From CAZUTK01 sp964623265 (GTDB lineage Bacteria; Electryoneota; B3-LCP), in assembly GCA_964623265.1 (NCBI GenBank), contig CAZUTK010000028.1:1-34378 (forward strand): a stretch of 34,378 nt of DNA, written 5' to 3'. Each line of letters begins with the position of its first letter. The first letter of the stretch is position 1. Below are positions 16,228 through 24,330 of the stretch, piece by piece. The position numbers and the translations under genes are program-made. A model generated the notes under the pieces. That model did not search any database and had not been told where the DNA came from. It was given only the letters and a program-made list of their open reading frames with translations.

Positions 16228-16562
16228 CGCTGCGGGATGCTGCAGAGAAACGTCAGCGGTGAATCATCCCGCGCGCGAAATTGATGAACTTCATCCGGCT
16301 TCACGAAAACGGAATCACCGGGCTTTAACTCCAAATCCACCGCTTCTCCTGCGAGAAAACCTTCCCCTTCCAGGATATAAACCACATGCTCCCAAGGGTG
16401 GCTGTGGTGAGGCGTGCAGCCGCCGGATTCCAGTTCAATTCGCCGCATAATGAAATTCGGCGCACCGTCAGCCGGACCGATCAAGACCGCAATCCTGGCG
16501 TTCTTAGCGCCTTCATCTCTGACCGGCGCAAAAGATACATCTGTACTGCTTTTTACCAGCAA
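16224..16562 (-). CDS. Small cupin-domain protein
   Basis: The real gene is a 112-residue single-domain cupin starting at the TTG at 16562. A perfect AAGGAG lies 7 bases upstream (16570-16575), whereas the longer frame back to 16916 gives a His/Arg/Gly-rich extension inside the carbonic anhydrase gene. The metal-site motif is GGCTPHHSHPWEHVVYILEG (48-67), with several histidines and a glutamate. The second cupin motif is PGDSVFVKPDEVHQF (81-95). It would bind a divalent metal in a small beta-barrel in the cytoplasm; such proteins are sugar-modifying enzymes, dioxygenases or sensors, and I cannot tell which. It is the last gene of the operon, 20 bp after the carbonic anhydrase. Confidence 0.88.
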   Translation of the reverse strand: MLVKSSTDVSFAPVRDEGAKNARIAVLIGPADGAPNFIMRRIELESGGCTPHHSHPWEHVVYILEGEGFLAGEAVDLELKPGDSVFVKPDEVHQFRARDDSPLTFLCSIPQR

Positions 16563-16569
16563 GACCCTA

Positions 16570-16575
16570 CTCCTT
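16570..16575 (-). promoter_or_regulatory. Ribosome binding site deciding the cupin TTG start
   Basis: AAGGAG on the minus strand sits 7 bases before the TTG at 16562, with the same sequence and spacing as at pgsC. It lies in the 20-bp gap after the carbonic anhydrase stop. Confidence 0.75.
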
Positions 16576-16582
16576 CGTCGGG

Positions 16583-17128
16583 CTATAGACCCCGATCCGC
16601 ATCCGTATTTGGATCCTTCCGAATGCTCATATAATTCAACGCCAGCCGCATATAATCCCGCGCGGATTGGCGGATGCCCTCGATCTCTTTCGGACTCAAC
16701 GCCCGTTTGATTTCCGCAGGATTGCCCGCAACCAGTTGCCCGGAAGGCACTCGGAATTTCGGCCGAACGACCGATCCTGCCGCCACCATGCTGAGCTTTT
16801 CCACAACGGCTCCATCCAGAATCACAGCTCCCATGCCGATCAGACACTCGTCCTCGACGGTGCAGGCGTGTATGATGGCGCCGTGACCGATCGTGACGCG
16901 GGAACCCACCACGCAACGTCCTTTCCCGGCTGTCACATGCAGGATGGATCCATCCTGAATGTTCGTCTCTTCGCCTATTAAAATGGGCGATAAATCACCG
17001 CGAAGGACTGCTCCGTACCACACCGACGCCCGGTCCCCGATGTGTACATCGCCGATTATAAAAGCACCTGGTGCTATAAACACATCTCCGCCCAACTCCG
17101 GGTTTTTTTCAAGATACTTCAGTATCAT
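16583..17128 (-). CDS. Gamma-class carbonic anhydrase family protein
   Basis: The 181-residue product is a left-handed beta-helix protein of hexapeptide repeats (IIGDVHIGDRASVWYGAVLR, then DLSPILIGEETNIQDGSILH). The three zinc-ligand histidines of the gamma carbonic anhydrase family are present: His64 in ILHVTAG, and His82 and His87 in IGHGAIIHAC. GMGAVILDGAVV and VPSGQLVAGNPAEIKR are also family-typical. Members form trimers in the cytoplasm; some hydrate CO2 and others are acyltransferase-like with unproven activity. The start overlaps the deacetylase stop by ATGA. Its presence in a glycan operon suggests an alternative acyl- or sugar-related role, but that is inference. Confidence 0.92.
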   Translation of the reverse strand: MILKYLEKNPELGGDVFIAPGAFIIGDVHIGDRASVWYGAVLRGDLSPILIGEETNIQDGSILHVTAGKGRCVVGSRVTIGHGAIIHACTVEDECLIGMGAVILDGAVVEKLSMVAAGSVVRPKFRVPSGQLVAGNPAEIKRALSPKEIEGIRQSARDYMRLALNYMSIRKDPNTDADRGL

Positions 17129-18138
17129 TCCACAACTCCATCAGAAATCCAGGGGGTAAGCGGTTTTCCGCGCAGCTTTCGCTTCCAAACCCGGAACCGT
17201 GATAGGGAGCGCCGGATATCGGCGACTTCCGTCTCCTCACCGAATGCCAGGCCGGTTAGACGAAACGTCCCGGGGTGAACGAAATTGCAAGCGCTCATCA
17301 TATAAAGCACAGCCTCATATCCGCACTCTTTGGCAATGCGGTCGGTGCGATCGTCGCCGTTCTGGGGATAATTGCCGTTCGGGTAGCAGAAAATGCGGCA
17401 GAAGACCCCGGTTTCTCTCTCGATTGCCGCTTTCGACAGAGACATCTCCTCTCGCACTGTTGCGTCATCCTGCGGCACGCAGATCATATGCCGGTGAGTA
17501 TGCGAATCAATGGACATGCCGGCATCCGCCATTTCCCGAATCTGCCGCCAATCCATTAAGATTTCATGGTCGCCCAGCCGCGGAACTGCAGCAGGACTTT
17601 CCCAACCGCAGTCATTCAGGATGCGATTGAAATGATGGTCGAATTCGGCGCTGGGTTTCGTCTTCAAAAACTTTCGCAGTTTGAAGGCGGCTACCAGCCG
17701 TTCCCGCTCGCTGCCCAATGGTAACGATTCCCTTCCTCTTTCATCACCGATTCGGACGGAAGAGGCACGGGCGTATTTCAAGGCGGCATCCAAGACATCC
17801 ACCCAGAAACGGCGATCCGACCCGATATAGGAAGTTGTGACGCAAAAATCGGCTCGGATGCCCAGCCGCATCAACAGAGGAAAGGCAACCTGATAATTGC
17901 CCACATATCCGTCATGAAAGGCAATGAACGCCGTTCCGGCGGCGAGTTTCCCTTCGCGGCTCTGCTGCAAGATGTCCCGGATCGGCAAGACTTTGAACCG
18001 TGCGACGATCCACTCGAGGTGACTCTGCAGCCGCGCCGCACTGATATGCTTGCCGTACACATTGTCCAATCCGGCGAGGGGTCGTGCGGTGCTGCCGTGA
18101 TAGGTAATCCCGAATACAAGTCGTCCCTGGGTCAACAA
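17125..18138 (-). CDS. Polysaccharide deacetylase (NodB-type) with altered first motif
   Basis: The protein belongs to the NodB / carbohydrate esterase 4 family, which removes acetyl groups from surface glycans. FGITYHGSTARPL at the start and RLQSHLEWIVARFKVLP are standard for glycan-operon members. The usual TFDDGY motif reads IAFHDGYVGNY, so the first aspartate (catalytic base) is His (about residue 75) while the metal-binding aspartate (76) remains. The second motif is intact (HTHRH, His213 and His217), followed by RIFCYPNGNY. I favour the TTG at 18138, which has GGAG 6 bases upstream. A TTG at 18219 would add 27 residues and touch the kinase stop, but has no ribosome binding site. Activity is uncertain because of the substitution. 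Confidence 0.85.
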   Translation of the reverse strand: MLTQGRLVFGITYHGSTARPLAGLDNVYGKHISAARLQSHLEWIVARFKVLPIRDILQQSREGKLAAGTAFIAFHDGYVGNYQVAFPLLMRLGIRADFCVTTSYIGSDRRFWVDVLDAALKYARASSVRIGDERGRESLPLGSERERLVAAFKLRKFLKTKPSAEFDHHFNRILNDCGWESPAAVPRLGDHEILMDWRQIREMADAGMSIDSHTHRHMICVPQDDATVREEMSLSKAAIERETGVFCRIFCYPNGNYPQNGDDRTDRIAKECGYEAVLYMMSACNFVHPGTFRLTGLAFGEETEVADIRRSLSRFRVWKRKLRGKPLTPWISDGVVE

Positions 18139-18215
18139 TCGAATCTCCGCTTTGTGAAAACACGCAAATGTGAATGACAATCGTTGGTTTCCGACAACAG
18201 GCGATGGGATCAGGA

Positions 18216-18887
18216 TCAACGCACGCGATTTAGACTGATGACAATCGCTGTTCCTCCTCTCTCACCGTTTTTTTTCATGGCGATCTTTCCGCCGTGAATT
18301 TCCCGAATGATATATCTGCTGATGGCTAAACCCTCAGCGCGATAATCGGGTTTCGACATCTCGGTCGGAGAAGAGGAATTTGCGGAAAGAAGCGGCGAAT
18401 CCCATTCTCCGCCGACTTCCATTACGATGAAAACGCGCGTTTTCCTCCCGTATGCGCGCAGGCTGATCCATCCGGAGGCGTCGCGGATGGTGTCCAAAGC
18501 TCTCTTGATGAAGTTTTCCAGCGCCCACGGTAGCAGCACAGGATTGGCGTTCGCGACGGGATCTCCCTTAATTTCCAAAGAGATCCGCTGATCGTTCTCT
18601 CCGCCGGGCATGCGCTTTTCCGCGTATTTGCGCAATGGTATCAAAACATCTTTTAGAGGTACCGGCTCTAATCTTGAAGGCGCACCGATTTGACCGAGCC
18701 GTTCCGAAACCAGCTGAAGCCGTTCGAGGTTGCGGTTCATCTCGATGTGCGCGGCGTTTTGATCCCGCAGCGAGGGCAGAATCTCCAGCCAGCCCATCAG
18801 CGCGGAAAGCGGTGAGCCCATCTGGTGCGCCAATTCCGCACAGACGCCGATCCAGAATCGTCGCTCACATTCCGACTTCAGACTCAT
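18216..18887 (-). CDS. Sensorless histidine kinase, ATP-binding motifs degenerate
   Basis: The 223-residue product starts at the ATG at 18887, which overlaps the methyltransferase stop by ATGA and has a GAGGA-type ribosome binding site. It has only the dimerisation and ATPase regions. The H-box is ELAHQMGSPLSALMGWLEIL with His21, the type seen in a subgroup of Bacteroidetes kinases. The N-box reads LENFIKRALDTI (Asn125 kept, second Asn replaced by Arg). The expected DxGxG of the G1 box is EVGGEW (157-162) and the GLGL of G2 is AEGLAIS (184-190). There is no membrane segment, sensor domain or nearby response regulator. It may be a pseudokinase, a phosphatase partner or a scaffold; this is inference. 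The longer frame to 19031 lies inside the methyltransferase and is rejected. Confidence 0.78.
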   Translation of the reverse strand: MSLKSECERRFWIGVCAELAHQMGSPLSALMGWLEILPSLRDQNAAHIEMNRNLERLQLVSERLGQIGAPSRLEPVPLKDVLIPLRKYAEKRMPGGENDQRISLEIKGDPVANANPVLLPWALENFIKRALDTIRDASGWISLRAYGRKTRVFIVMEVGGEWDSPLLSANSSSPTEMSKPDYRAEGLAISRYIIREIHGGKIAMKKNGERGGTAIVISLNRVR

Positions 18888-19693
18888 CTCTTCCTCGCCG
18901 CAACGAAAATCCCCCCCCCGGTCTGATTCGTCATGCGCATATCCAATTCCATCATCGCCCAGGCGAACGGATACACCAATCCGAGATACAACGCCACCGC
19001 CGGCAGCAGCCAGGGCTTCCCCGAAAGCCAACTCATCGGTTTCTTCTGCAGCAGTTTCCAGGCGACGCCGCCGCAGCGGCCATACGTGATCACGAACTTT
19101 TCGATCTGCATCCCTGCTTCCGATAACTTCCCTTCCAGTTCATTGCGCGAATATCCCGGCCGCACATGTTCCGCCGTGAACCCGGCGGATTCAGAAGAAG
19201 GTTGCGGACGCCCCGGATCGTAATACGGCGTCGTCATAAGCAAATATCCGCCCGTTGCCAGAGACTTTCCGATATTCGCTAAGACGAGCCGGTCTTCACG
19301 GATATGCTCCATTACATCCACAGACAACACGAGGTTGAATCGTGATTCATACTTGAGGTTCAGCAAATCCCCGGTTTCGAAGAGGATGTTTCTCAGACCC
19401 ATCTTGCGCACAAATTCGTTGCCCGCTGCCACCAAGTCTTCCTTCACATCCAGGGCGAGGATTTGCGCGTCGGGAAATATCTTCGCCATCTGCACGCTGT
19501 ACTGCCCGAAGCCGGCGCCGGCATCCAGGATCTGCGCCGGTCGAAAGCCGCTCCGCGCCAGACGGCGCAGCTCTCTGCGGATATATCGGGATCGCAGAAA
19601 CAGATGATCCAGTGCGACGAAAAAGAGATTCCGGAGCCAGGGGTTATCTCCCAGCAACGCCTGCAGACGGTTTTTTACAGGGTCATACTCCAA
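18884..19693 (-). CDS. Class I SAM-dependent methyltransferase with C-terminal membrane segment
   Basis: The 269-residue protein has a standard methyltransferase_11-type core. Motif I is ILDAGAGFGQYS (55-66), then ILALDVKEDLV for the adenosine-binding acidic loop, LVLSVDVMEHI, and LATGGYLLMTTP. Near the C-terminus WLLPAVALYLGLVYPFAWAM forms one hydrophobic segment, so it is probably tethered to the inner membrane, which suits a lipid-linked substrate. The start is the TTG at 19693, overlapping the YfhO stop by 11 bp with a weak GGGGA upstream; no ATG in frame is better placed. A run of nine C on the plus strand (18911-18919) falls in the last codons (QTGGGIF), just before the kinase start. 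Confidence 0.85.
   Translation of the reverse strand: MEYDPVKNRLQALLGDNPWLRNLFFVALDHLFLRSRYIRRELRRLARSGFRPAQILDAGAGFGQYSVQMAKIFPDAQILALDVKEDLVAAGNEFVRKMGLRNILFETGDLLNLKYESRFNLVLSVDVMEHIREDRLVLANIGKSLATGGYLLMTTPYYDPGRPQPSSESAGFTAEHVRPGYSRNELEGKLSEAGMQIEKFVITYGRCGGVAWKLLQKKPMSWLSGKPWLLPAVALYLGLVYPFAWAMMELDMRMTNQTGGGIFVAARKR
18911..18919. repeat. Nine-base homopolymer (G9 on the coding strand)
   Basis: Nine consecutive C on the plus strand encode the Gly-Gly-Gly of the methyltransferase tail. The tract lies 24 bp upstream of the kinase start. Tracts of this length can slip, which would change the last residues of the methyltransferase and uncouple the kinase start; whether this happens is unknown. 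Confidence 0.9.
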
Positions 19694-22136
19694 CGGATTT
19701 CCCCGCTTTGGACAGAGTGTAGCGCCGCACCGTCGGCAAAACGGCGTCGAAAATCAAAGCCGTCGCGATTAATAAAAACGCAATCCACTTCAGGCGGTTA
19801 CCGGTCTTGAGACTTCCCACTTGAAACGTCATCTCGACTCGATGATGCCCGGCCGGAACCTCCACTCCGCGAAACAGGTAGTTTGCCTTCAGGATAGGCG
19901 TTTTCACGTCGTCCAGTGTCGCCGCCCAGCCGGCGGGGTAATATACATCGGATAGCACGAGAATCTGGTTCCCGCTGCTGTTGACGTCCAGGACGATATG
20001 ATCCGGGTCTCTGCGGATCCAGCGCACTTCGCCGACGGCGTCCGGATCCAGCGGCTGCGACGGCGCTGATTCCAGCGCCACCAACCGGCTGAAATCCACT
20101 TCGCCGGATCGGAAGAGCCGAAAGGCTTCCTGCGCAGAACCGATCAGAATCGAACGATTGACGAGGAACGCGCGGGGATACGCCTTCAGATACTCTATGA
20201 CCCTTTCCCGTCTGCCGGTGAACACCTCCCGAAAATCCTCATGGACGATGGGTTTGTCACTGATGAAGAACCGGGTATTCAGCAGTCTCAGCAGGTTGAA
20301 GTTGTTGTAGGAAAGGGAATCCGTAGTCTCCTTGAATAACCGCAGCCGCGCGGCGGTGTAACCCAGCACGGATTCGATGTGAAAGGGCATATACCAATCC
20401 TGATTGCGCTCCTGGTTCAAAGGGAAGATCCGGAAAGGTTCCGTTTCACGCTGTAAGTATTGAACGACGTCATCCGGCTGCAGATAGGCTTCCATCTGTT
20501 GAGGATGCGTGGGGTGAATCAAATTCCGATCGAAATAGTACAATTCCAGCACTGCGCAGAGGATGACCGCCGCAAAGAGCGCGCCGCGATGCCATTTCCG
20601 CCTGAGCACCAGCACGACGCCGCCGTAGAGAAATCCGGTCAGCAGGATCAAACGAAAAGTATCCCCGATCCAGAGGGCAAACGCCTCTTCGGCTCCAGTG
20701 CCGTGATACTGCGGCCTTGCCGCGTTATACCAGGAGAAGAACGCCGGTTTCAGAGCGCTCTGAAAGACGATGAGCAGCAGGCAGAATCCCCCGATGCCAA
20801 CTCCGATGGCGGTGAATAGACGGCTTAATTTCTCAGCCTTGCTCTGATCCTGGATGGCTTCGAGGATCGCCTGCAAAGCGATGCCGGCTAAGATCACCGC
20901 CGACAGGAGCACCAGCGTCTGAATCAGCGATGGCACGCGGAATTTATTAAAATACGGCAGAAATTCGAACAGGGGGTAATACAGCACGGGCAGAAACTTG
21001 CCGAAGGAGATGATCCAGGCGAGAACCGCCGTCAGTAGCAGAAAGATCGTCAATCGGTATCTCTGCGTGGATCCGTTTTTCCTCGAAAGGAAATACGCCC
21101 AGGGCGCGAACAACAAAGCGACTCCCCCCCAATAAAGCGGCATATCGGTGAAGGGCATAAATCCCCAGTAGGTCTGCCCTCCGAATCCGAAGAAATTGGG
21201 AAAGATATACGTCAGCGATTCCAGCGGATGGAACGACCAGGCGGTGGCATACTCCCAGCTCGCGCCGCCGGTGGCTCCTCCCCCGCGGATGGAATAATGA
21301 CTGTATTCGAGCACCTGCAAATATAGAGGCGAAGAGATGAAAAACGCGAGGATCCCTGCACCGATCAACAAAAGACTCGCCCTGATATTCTGCGCAAATT
21401 GCGCTCTGCCGCCGGCGATCAAATGAAACAAGGCGCACAGTCCCATCAACATAGCGCCGTAGTAAGCGATCTGCACATGGAGAGACAGCAGCATCAAGCC
21501 GTATCCGATCCCCAACAGCGCCGCTCTACCGAATCCGGGCCGGTCGAAGAGCCGCCAGGTCAACAAGAGCATCCAGGGGAGGTAGGCGATCGCCATCAAC
21601 TTCGATCCGTGCCCTACATCCGCATAGACGACCAATGTGGGATTGTAAGCGAATAGGATCCCGCAAATGGACGAAATGATCCAGTGGACTCCGAATTGCC
21701 GCAGAACTAAGAAGATGCCCAATCCCGCAAAGAGATAGTGCAAAAACAGCCACGCATATTTGCTGCCGAAGTATAGGAACGTCAGGATTTCACCTAAGGA
21801 AAAACCTGGATAATAGTGATTGGCATAGAGGAGACTCCCCACCATCGGCATTCCCCCGAGAATGTACGGACACCACCCGGGCACTCCTCCCGCCTTTTCG
21901 AAGTCCCGCCCCATTTTTGCGATGGGAGCCGCCGCCAGATTATCTCCTCCGAAGGCGAAGTCATAATTTTCGAACACATTGCGGGGGAATATCACCAGCG
22001 TCATCAGATAGATCAGGAATACGCCCACGGCGTAGTTTAACCTGGATTTCCGCATATCCTTCGCTGGTGAAGAAGGCTTCGCCGAACGTTGTTCCAGATC
22101 AGCCTTTTTCAACGAGGATTTCTTACGCTTGCTCAC
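19683..22136 (-). CDS. YfhO-family polytopic membrane protein
   Basis: The product is about 817 residues from the GTG at 22136, which has GAGG 6 bases upstream. The short basic N-terminus (SKRKKSSLKKADLEQRSAKP) is cytoplasmic. About a dozen hydrophobic segments follow, beginning with YAVGVFLIYLMTLVIFP. The long first loop carries DFAFGGDNLAAAPIAKMGR, and the last 200 residues are soluble and beta-rich. This organisation and the PAGWAATLDDVKTPILKANY and VEVPAGHHRVEMTF segments match the YfhO / GT-C-like family, linked in Gram-positives to glycosylation of lipoteichoic acid with undecaprenyl-phosphate sugars. In this glycan operon a role in adding a sugar on the outer face of the inner membrane is likely, though the acceptor is unknown. 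An upstream frame to 22184 is read-through of the preceding gene. Confidence 0.85.
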   Translation of the reverse strand: MSKRKKSSLKKADLEQRSAKPSSPAKDMRKSRLNYAVGVFLIYLMTLVIFPRNVFENYDFAFGGDNLAAAPIAKMGRDFEKAGGVPGWCPYILGGMPMVGSLLYANHYYPGFSLGEILTFLYFGSKYAWLFLHYLFAGLGIFLVLRQFGVHWIISSICGILFAYNPTLVVYADVGHGSKLMAIAYLPWMLLLTWRLFDRPGFGRAALLGIGYGLMLLSLHVQIAYYGAMLMGLCALFHLIAGGRAQFAQNIRASLLLIGAGILAFFISSPLYLQVLEYSHYSIRGGGATGGASWEYATAWSFHPLESLTYIFPNFFGFGGQTYWGFMPFTDMPLYWGGVALLFAPWAYFLSRKNGSTQRYRLTIFLLLTAVLAWIISFGKFLPVLYYPLFEFLPYFNKFRVPSLIQTLVLLSAVILAGIALQAILEAIQDQSKAEKLSRLFTAIGVGIGGFCLLLIVFQSALKPAFFSWYNAARPQYHGTGAEEAFALWIGDTFRLILLTGFLYGGVVLVLRRKWHRGALFAAVILCAVLELYYFDRNLIHPTHPQQMEAYLQPDDVVQYLQRETEPFRIFPLNQERNQDWYMPFHIESVLGYTAARLRLFKETTDSLSYNNFNLLRLLNTRFFISDKPIVHEDFREVFTGRRERVIEYLKAYPRAFLVNRSILIGSAQEAFRLFRSGEVDFSRLVALESAPSQPLDPDAVGEVRWIRRDPDHIVLDVNSSGNQILVLSDVYYPAGWAATLDDVKTPILKANYLFRGVEVPAGHHRVEMTFQVGSLKTGNRLKWIAFLLIATALIFDAVLPTVRRYTLSKAGKSVGV

Positions 22137-22144
22137 AATTCGCC

Positions 22145-22837
22145 TCAAATTTGGACTTTCGCCGCGAGCGGCTCGATCACCCAAAGTCGCCGATAGTGAT
22201 GCTTTCCCTTTAATATGCCGAACTCAGCCAGTTTCTGCGCTCGTCTCGGTTTTCCCGAAAAAATCGAACGCCAGATTGAATTCAGCCAGCGCATCGAAAT
22301 CAGGAAGCTGACCCAGAAATGCGCACAGGTGCTCTCGCCTTCATATTGGCGGATGCGCAGTTTCATTCCCATCAGAGCTTGATCCACTATGTCTGAATCC
22401 GGAATCGTCTGCGCCAGATGCTGAGAGAGCCAGTCCGGCGTCCGAATTCCAAACCACCGGTAAAAACGCGATAGCCTCGCATCCACTGCGCGCGCCGCCG
22501 CATCGCAAGGGAAGGAGAGGAAGAGTCTAAGTCGTGTCACTCGTGCCAGTTCCTGGATGGCGGCGATCCTTTGCTGCGCAGGCAGATGCTCCAGCATATC
22601 CGAGCAGACCACCTGATTCAATGCGCCGTCTCCGAACGGCAGATGCAGCGCGGAAGCTCGAACGGCGCATAGCCCGGGCGCTGGATTCTCCGCGAACGCG
22701 ACATCCACGCCGATCACCGGCTGCTCCGTGAAATCGCTGATCCCCCGCGACCCGGATCCCACTTCCAACAAGATGCCTTCCCGGGAAAAATCAGGGTGAG
22801 CCGTTATGGTTCCAAAGCGGATCGCTTGGTCGAGCAT
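22145..22837 (-). CDS. Class I SAM-dependent methyltransferase
   Basis: The 230-residue product has a methyltransferase_11-like core: motif I LLEVGSGSRGISDF (23-36), VIGVDVAF for the acidic loop, ASALHLPFGDGALNQVVCSD and MLEHLPAQQR. The C-terminal half has two longer helical stretches (FWVSFLISMRWLNSIW and a basic tail), as in methyltransferases that act on lipid-linked glycans. The ATG at 22837 follows the flippase stop by 6 bp and has no clear Shine-Dalgarno sequence, so it may rely on coupling. It is the second gene of the glycan operon and ends 8 bp before YfhO. Substrate unknown. Confidence 0.85.
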   Translation of the reverse strand: MLDQAIRFGTITAHPDFSREGILLEVGSGSRGISDFTEQPVIGVDVAFAENPAPGLCAVRASALHLPFGDGALNQVVCSDMLEHLPAQQRIAAIQELARVTRLRLFLSFPCDAAARAVDARLSRFYRWFGIRTPDWLSQHLAQTIPDSDIVDQALMGMKLRIRQYEGESTCAHFWVSFLISMRWLNSIWRSIFSGKPRRAQKLAEFGILKGKHHYRRLWVIEPLAAKVQI

Positions 22838-22843
22838 AGTCTG

Positions 22844-24139
22844 TTAAAGACGATTCCGTATGACGGCGCCGCCGCGTCGGAGGATGCTCCAGAGATTGAC
22901 GTTGATTTCTCGATTCAGAAAATAGAGCGTGATGCCGGCGAGCGAAATCAACGTGCCCAGCACCGTCAACGCCCCCCCTGCAGCTCCGAAGATCGGCATC
23001 AAAACAGCCGCCAGCAGCAGGAAAAGAACTATAGAGCTCCACATCGCGATCAGCACAGCGCGGGGCTTTCCGATGCCGTACAGCACATTTTCACTGACCA
23101 TATAGAGCGGTTCGAAGAAGCTCGCCAGAGCGAAAATGCGCAGGATATTCGCCGCATCCGGATACAAGCCGCGATAGACCAGAGCCACAATCCAGTCCGC
23201 TCCAATCCAGACTCCCAGGTTGATCAACACCAGCAACCCCAGATATCCTCCCATAATTTTCTCTACCAGCTCCTTGAGCTTCGCTAATTCCCCGCGAGAA
23301 AATAAGTCGGAACTGGTGGGGAACACCAGCAGATTGATCGCCTGGGTGACGGCATTGTAAAATCGGAAAAACATTTTCGCTGCGAAATACAGCGCGACTT
23401 CCGGCGCACCTAAGAACAAGCCCAGGAGGTGGTAGTCGAGCTGCGTGTACACCAGATCGCCGACGCCGATGCCCAGCGAATCTCTGCCGTAACGCAGAAC
23501 TTTTCGACGCACTTCGGCGCTCGGTTTGCGCCAGGCGGGGAGGTTCTTCCAACAGAGAAGCAGCGCCGCCGCCGTCGAAAGAAGCCCACCGGCGAGGTTC
23601 AGCCCCAACACCTGGTCGGCGTGATGCAAAGAGCCTCGGATATACAAATACAATACCCCCCCGGATACGCAGAGAAAATAACAGGCTTCTAAGGCGAATA
23701 ATTTGCCCAGTGCGCGCTTGGCCTGGAGTAAAGCGGAAGCGAGATCCCGGGGTATGAATGCCAAAAGAATCCACGCCGCCCAGCGCAATCCGACATCCAA
23801 GCCGGGAGCATTGAAGAGTTCCGGCGCCAGAGGAGCCAGAGCGAGCACAGCCAGCGCGCCGCAAATTTGCGACCCCGCCCAATTCACCGCTCCCGCCGTC
23901 CAGATCCACGCTTCGGCATTCCCTTCCGAAAGGAATTTGATCAACGGGTATAGAGCAAAACTCTTGCCCAACAAAGAAACGACGAAAAAAGTGGCGATGG
24001 AAAGGGAATAGACACCTAATTCCGTCTCGCGCGGCAACCGCGTATTGACGAACAGGACGACGGCGCCTCCGTACAACAACGGCAGCGACTTAACCGCCAG
24101 CGCTCCGAACGCTTTTTTCCTATATCGGAGTAGCTGCAA
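22844..24139 (-). CDS. Wzx-type polysaccharide flippase (MOP superfamily)
   Basis: The 431-residue product has about 12 transmembrane segments and the typical organisation of O-antigen / exopolysaccharide flippases. Recognisable stretches are LPLLYGGAVVLFVNTRLP, LGVYSLSIATFFVVSLLG (helices 1-2), GVGDLVYTQLDYHLLGLFLG and LRIFALASFFEPLYMVSENV, the last as in the second half of Wzx/RfbX proteins. It would move lipid-linked glycan across the inner membrane. It starts with a TTG at 24139 preceded by AAGGA and is the first gene of an eight-gene minus-strand operon. The operon contains no Wzy polymerase or initiating phosphoglycosyltransferase that I can recognise. Confidence 0.88.
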   Translation of the reverse strand: MQLLRYRKKAFGALAVKSLPLLYGGAVVLFVNTRLPRETELGVYSLSIATFFVVSLLGKSFALYPLIKFLSEGNAEAWIWTAGAVNWAGSQICGALAVLALAPLAPELFNAPGLDVGLRWAAWILLAFIPRDLASALLQAKRALGKLFALEACYFLCVSGGVLYLYIRGSLHHADQVLGLNLAGGLLSTAAALLLCWKNLPAWRKPSAEVRRKVLRYGRDSLGIGVGDLVYTQLDYHLLGLFLGAPEVALYFAAKMFFRFYNAVTQAINLLVFPTSSDLFSRGELAKLKELVEKIMGGYLGLLVLINLGVWIGADWIVALVYRGLYPDAANILRIFALASFFEPLYMVSENVLYGIGKPRAVLIAMWSSIVLFLLLAAVLMPIFGAAGGALTVLGTLISLAGITLYFLNREINVNLWSILRRGGAVIRNRL

Positions 24140-24187
24140 GAAGATCTTTCCTTGAAGACGTCATACGAGGTCTCGTGTCCGATCATC

Positions 24188-24216
24188 AGTATAAGAAAAA
24201 AAGCGGTGAAAAGCAA
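24188..24216 (-). promoter_or_regulatory. Sigma-70-type promoter for the surface-glycan operon
   Basis: On the minus strand TTGCTT (24216-24211) and TATACT (24193-24188) are separated by 17 bases. Transcription would begin near 24181, about 40 nt before the flippase TTG. It lies in the 191-bp gap after the Omp85 gene, where I see no terminator hairpin. Confidence 0.55.
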
Positions 24217-24330
24217 GAATTACCTGAAGGATGAAACAGCCGTCCTCTTCCGATTATACCGCTCGATTCTTCATTTCAAACCGACGAATCTTCACACGAT
24301 GTTTCGAGCCCTTCTTGAAATCATCCGACA

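Noticed and set aside
16563..16916. 118-residue N-terminal extension of the cupin
   Set aside because: It lies inside the carbonic anhydrase gene, is His/Arg/Gly-rich, and a strong ribosome binding site marks the TTG at 16562.
24140..24330. Transcription terminator after the Omp85 gene
   Set aside because: No GC-rich hairpin followed by a T run was found; only the promoter for the glycan operon is convincing here.
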